Assembly: GCA_004212135.1 (NCBI GenBank)
Contig: RXIE01000155.1
Location: 1-8,144, forward strand
Direction: 5' to 3'
Source: Candidatus Methanophagales archaeon ANME-1-THS
GTDB lineage: Archaea; Halobacteriota; Syntropharchaeia; Alkanophagales; Methanospirareceae
Length of the DNA stretch: 8,144 bases
In this document: positions 5,306-8,144 of the stretch, piece by piece
Layout: each line of letters begins with the position of its first letter
Position numbering within the stretch: the stretch's first letter is position 1
Made by a program: the position numbers and the translations under genes
Notes under the pieces: model-generated
The model's database searches: none
Seen by the model: only the letters and a program-made list of their open reading frames with translations
What the model was told of the DNA's origin: nothing

Positions 5306-7405
5306 ATGACGCATGGAACTGCTAAAGCGGAAGGAAAGAACCCAAATGCGCTGATCACCGAAAAGAGTCCGTATTTACTCCAGCATGCGTACAATCCTGT
5401 CCACTGGTATCCGTGGGGTAAGGAGGCGTTGACCCGTGCTCGAGAAGAGGACAAACCGATCTTCCTCAGTATTGGCTATTCAACCTGTCATTGGTGTCAT
5501 GTGATGGCACGAGAATCCTTTGAAGACCCACGGATCGCAGAAATTCTTAATACGAACTTTATTTGCATCAAGGTTGATCGAGAAGAGCGTCCTGAGCTTG
5601 ATAGCCTCTACATGAAGGCGGTTCAGATGCTCGCGGGCACAGGAGGCTGGCCCTTGTCAGTCTTCCTCACGCCGGAGCTGAAACCCTTTTACGGTGGAAC
5701 GTACTTCCCACCAGAACCGAGGCATGGCTTACCAGCCTTCAAAGACCTCCTTCACACGATTATCAACTTCTGGCATGATAAACGCGAGCGGGTGGAACAC
5801 GATTCAGAAGAGGTTGCGGAACTCCTGCGCAGGAGCTACCAGCACAAGTCTCCGGCTGGAGCTGAGGAACTTTCAGCCGATCTCCTTGCGAATGCGTATG
5901 AGCAACTCATTCTCCAATTCGATACTCGCTATGGGGGATTTGGCGCCAAAGTGGCCGCATGGTCAGTAAAAACCCCGAAGTTCCCACTGCCCAGCTATCT
6001 CTCCTTCCTCCTCCGGTATTATCACCGCACAAAGGAAGCGTTCGCATTGAACATGGTAACGAAGACACTCTACGGGATGGCACAGGGCGGAATCTTCGAT
6101 CAGTTGGGCGGAGGGTTTCATCGCTATTCGACGGATACACGCTGGCTGGTTCCACATTTTGAAAAGATGCTTTATGATAACGCATTTTTAGCGCGGGTTT
6201 ATCTTGAGGCATATCAGGTGACTGGCACCCTGTTCTTTGCGCGGATCGCGAGCGAGACGCTGGATTGGGTCATGCGAGAAATGCGCGATTCTGAGGGCGG
6301 TTTTTACGCCGCTGTAGACGCGGACAGCGAGGGCATTGAAGGCGCCTTCTACGTATGGGATCCCACCGAGATACAAGCGGTTCTCGGTGAAACGCAGGGC
6401 GAAGCACTCTGCCGCTACTTCGGCGTAACACCACACGGGAACTTCGAGCGGAAGAAGAGCGTGCTTTACATCGCTGAACCTCCTGATGAAGTCGCCGAGG
6501 ATGATACGATCCGTGCGGGTAAAATAAAACTTCTTGAAGCGAGGAATAAACGGATACGACCAGCAACGGATGATAAAATCATTACGAGCTGGAACGGGTT
6601 CATGATCTCCGCGTGTGCGATCGCCTACCAGGTCCTGCATGAGCCGCGCTTTCTGGATGCCGCAACGGCCGCAGCCCGGTTTATACTCCAGAGGCTCAGG
6701 AGAGATGATGGCCTGTTGAGACGCTACCGAGACGGTGAAGCCTCGATCCACGGAACACTGGAGGATTACGCTGCACTTATCGCAGCCTTGCTCGACCTCT
6801 ATGAAGCGAGTTTCGAGCCCCAATGGCTGCATGAAGCGCTCCGACTGAATGATCGGATGCTGGAGCTGTTCTGGGATAAAGCAGATGGCGCGTTCTTCTT
6901 CAATCCGGCTCGCGAATCAGAGCTCCCGACGTCCATAAAAGAAGCATATGATGGACCCATCCCTTCGGGCAATTCAATCGCAGCGCAGAACCTCCTCCGA
7001 CTTGCCGCGCTCACCGGTACTAAAGACCTGGAAAACCGCGCTAAAGAGATCTTCTGCGCGTTCCGAACCGTACTGGAAGAAAGCCCCTTAGAGCACGCAC
7101 AAATGCTCTGCGCGCTCGAGTTCTACCTCAGCACACCGACGCAGATAGTCCTGGCAACTGAGCATCGAGAAGCTGTGCAGCCATTTGCAACTGAGCTCAA
7201 CCGCCATTTTCTGCCCCACAGAGTCGTGGTATACGCCCACCCGGAGGTTACAGAACTTGAAATCCCTGCGCTCGTACCGCTGATCAAAGACAAAATACCT
7301 ATTCACGGTCAGCCCACGGTGTATATCTGTGAAAATTACACCTGCAAGCGTCCAATCACTGAGCTCGAAGAGTTGAGACGAGTAGTATCGCACGATACGT
7401 ACTAA
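5306..7405 (+). CDS. DUF255 protein with thioredoxin-like domain and (alpha/alpha)6-barrel (YyaL/SSP411 family)
   Basis: Member of COG1331 (bacterial YyaL, animal SSP411/SPATA20), function not established. At 699 residues it is full length. The N-terminal thioredoxin-like domain (about 10-165) has the family hallmark EKSPYLLQHAYNPVHWYPWG and a C61-H-W-C64 redox-type motif. The remainder is an (alpha/alpha)6-barrel like that of N-acylglucosamine epimerase/cellobiose epimerases: GGIFDQLGGGFHRY (261-274), HFEKMLYDNA (284-293), DADSEGIEGAFY (338-349), TDDKIITSWNG (421-431) and DGPIPSGNS (549-557). It ends with the usual CENYTCKRPI segment. No signal peptide or membrane segment, so cytoplasmic. 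Oddity: between GGFG (210-213) and PKFP (224-227) there are ten residues, more than the short linker usual here. ATG at 5306 has only a weak TAGGT before it, consistent with leaderless translation. It converges on the AmrS gene. A disulfide or sugar-related role is speculation. Confidence 0.93.
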   Translation: MTHGTAKAEGKNPNALITEKSPYLLQHAYNPVHWYPWGKEALTRAREEDKPIFLSIGYSTCHWCHVMARESFEDPRIAEILNTNFICIKVDREERPELDSLYMKAVQMLAGTGGWPLSVFLTPELKPFYGGTYFPPEPRHGLPAFKDLLHTIINFWHDKRERVEHDSEEVAELLRRSYQHKSPAGAEELSADLLANAYEQLILQFDTRYGGFGAKVAAWSVKTPKFPLPSYLSFLLRYYHRTKEAFALNMVTKTLYGMAQGGIFDQLGGGFHRYSTDTRWLVPHFEKMLYDNAFLARVYLEAYQVTGTLFFARIASETLDWVMREMRDSEGGFYAAVDADSEGIEGAFYVWDPTEIQAVLGETQGEALCRYFGVTPHGNFERKKSVLYIAEPPDEVAEDDTIRAGKIKLLEARNKRIRPATDDKIITSWNGFMISACAIAYQVLHEPRFLDAATAAARFILQRLRRDDGLLRRYRDGEASIHGTLEDYAALIAALLDLYEASFEPQWLHEALRLNDRMLELFWDKADGAFFFNPARESELPTSIKEAYDGPIPSGNSIAAQNLLRLAALTGTKDLENRAKEIFCAFRTVLEESPLEHAQMLCALEFYLSTPTQIVLATEHREAVQPFATELNRHFLPHRVVVYAHPEVTELEIPALVPLIKDKIPIHGQPTVYICENYTCKRPITELEELRRVVSHDTY

Positions 7406-7440
7406 GGCACAAAAAAAAAACTTTCCCAAAAGGACGTATC
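7394..7440. repeat. Imperfect inverted repeat spanning the convergent gene ends
   Basis: GATACGTACT (7394-7403) and AGGACGTATC (7431-7440) pair at 9 of 10 positions, the outer seven perfectly. The 27-base loop contains the A10 tract. The left arm includes the last codons of the DUF255 gene. A transcript from either strand could fold here, so it may mark or protect 3' ends. There is no T tract after it on the plus strand. Chance cannot be excluded. Confidence 0.3.
7411..7420 (-). terminator. Oligo-T terminator after the AmrS gene
   Basis: Ten consecutive A on the plus strand read as T10 on the minus strand, 26 bases after the AmrS stop codon. Uninterrupted T tracts in the nontemplate strand are the core signal of intrinsic termination in archaea and substrates for aCPSF1-linked termination. 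It faces the AmrS transcript. No matching signal is visible for the plus-strand gene in the 41-base gap. Confidence 0.65.
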
Positions 7441-7446
7441 CCACAC

Positions 7447-8144
7447 TTAAAAGACGCCATCAATCACCGCACCGCAGTAGGGGCATTTTGTATCGCTCAG
7501 AGCGTTCTCCAGAATCTGGAATCCATAGCGCCGGATCAGCACCCGGCCGCAGTGATAGCAGTAGGTATGCTCGCCGCCCTCACCCGGAACATTGCCCTCA
7601 TACACATATCTCAGCCCGACCTCCAACCCGATCTCCCGTGCTTTCCGCAGGGTGCTCACCGGCGTCAGGGGGAGATTGGTGAGCTTATACGTGGGATAGA
7701 ACTGCGAGATATGCCAGGGGATCTCCACGCCGACACCTTTGATGAACTCCGCAATACCTCTGAAATCCTCCTCAGCATCGTTCAGCGTTGGTATGACCAG
7801 CGTGGTTACCTCAACCCAGATCCCCAAACGCTGATAGAGCTTTATCGCATCGAGCACGGGCTCCAGATGCGCGCCGCAATTCGTGTGGTAAAACTCCTCT
7901 GAGAGCCCCTTCAAGTCTATATTGACCGCATCTAAATAAGGAGCGATGGTGCGGATCGCCTCCTCGGTAATATACCCGTTGGAGACAAAGACGTTTTTTA
8001 TACCTTCTTCATGTGCCAGGCGTGCCGTTTCGTAGGCATACTCAAAGAAGATCGTAGGTTCGGTATAGGTATACGCGATGCTTCGACAGGTATGCTCCTT
8101 CGCGGCTGCAACAATCTCATCGGGAGCCAGATACTCGCCTATTA
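7447..8144 (-). CDS. amrS: AmmeMemoRadiSam-type radical SAM enzyme AmrS (C-terminal part, cut by window edge)
   Basis: The frame is open from the right edge to TAA at 7447, giving the last 231 residues. Members of the family are about 330-350 residues, so roughly 100 N-terminal residues, including the CxxxCxxC iron-sulfur motif, lie outside the window. Diagnostic stretches are SIAYTYTEPTIFFEYAYETA (about 8074-8015 region), NVFVSNGYITEEAI, the DAVNIDLKG strand near 7906-7932, EVTTLVIPTLND and WHISQFYPTY. A C-terminal zinc-ribbon-like CYHCG...CPYCG (codons 7474-7560) is typical of AmrS and absent from plain pyruvate formate-lyase activases (COG1180), the main alternative. The reaction is unknown; the name comes from co-occurrence with AMMECR1 and Memo proteins, which may lie upstream beyond the edge. 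TTG at 7914 is internal leucine, not a start. It is followed by a T10 terminator. Confidence 0.9.
   Translation of the reverse strand, partial: IGEYLAPDEIVAAAKEHTCRSIAYTYTEPTIFFEYAYETARLAHEEGIKNVFVSNGYITEEAIRTIAPYLDAVNIDLKGLSEEFYHTNCGAHLEPVLDAIKLYQRLGIWVEVTTLVIPTLNDAEEDFRGIAEFIKGVGVEIPWHISQFYPTYKLTNLPLTPVSTLRKAREIGLEVGLRYVYEGNVPGEGGEHTYCYHCGRVLIRRYGFQILENALSDTKCPYCGAVIDGVF

Noticed and set aside
6188..6832. 214-codon open frame antisense to the DUF255 gene
   Set aside because: It lies wholly within a clearly conserved plus-strand gene, has no recognisable motifs and no plausible promoter or ribosome binding site. It is a frame shadow.
7447..7914. A 155-residue AmrS-like protein starting at TTG 7914
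   Set aside because: The frame continues upstream without a stop to the window edge and encodes conserved radical SAM sequence, so TTG is an internal leucine codon.
1..8144. CRISPR arrays, insertion sequences, tRNA/rRNA genes, defence or toxin-antitoxin modules
   Set aside because: No spaced direct repeats, transposase-like frames, cloverleaf-type sequences or small gene pairs were seen; intergenic space is about 250 bases in total.

Overview
The window comes from an archaeon. Three gene products point there: GatE (the archaeal type of Glu-tRNA(Gln) amidotransferase), ribosomal protein eS1 (S3Ae) and a KH-less CPSF-type beta-CASP ribonuclease. The signals agree: a Shine-Dalgarno sequence of the AGGTGATC type, TATA-like boxes and an oligo-T tract as the likely terminator. 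Base composition is moderate (about half G+C by eye) and genes are densely packed. The gene set suggests an anaerobic, probably methanogen-related or ANME-like euryarchaeon, but that placement is inference and not secure.

Layout. Positions 25-5192 hold a five-gene block on the minus strand, read from right to left: gatE, a Nudix ADP-ribose pyrophosphatase, purQ, the eS1 gene and an aCPSF2-like nuclease. The first three overlap by a few bases and look translationally coupled. A 58-base gap with TATA-like boxes and a strong Shine-Dalgarno sequence then precedes eS1 and the nuclease, which are one base apart. Positions 5193-5305 are a divergent promoter region. Positions 5306-7405 on the plus strand encode a large DUF255 (YyaL/SSP411-type) protein with an N-terminal thioredoxin-like domain. 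It converges on a minus-strand AmrS-type radical SAM gene that runs off the right edge (7447 to beyond 8144). A 10-base A tract, T10 on the minus strand, lies between these two.

How the genes work together. The minus-strand block is informational and nucleotide housekeeping: Gln-tRNA formation, ADP-ribose clearance, purine synthesis, the small ribosomal subunit and RNA cleavage. No classical pathway joins all five. The closest links are the eS1/nuclease pair and the glutamine or ammonia-transfer chemistry shared by gatE and purQ. The two right-hand genes belong to widespread but functionally unresolved families.

No mobile element, CRISPR array, tRNA or rRNA was seen, and no gene-free stretch exceeds 300 bases. 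I found no clear new system. The best second-look items are the apparent CTG start of eS1, the eS1-nuclease coupling, the small insertion in the DUF255 protein and the incomplete AmrS locus.
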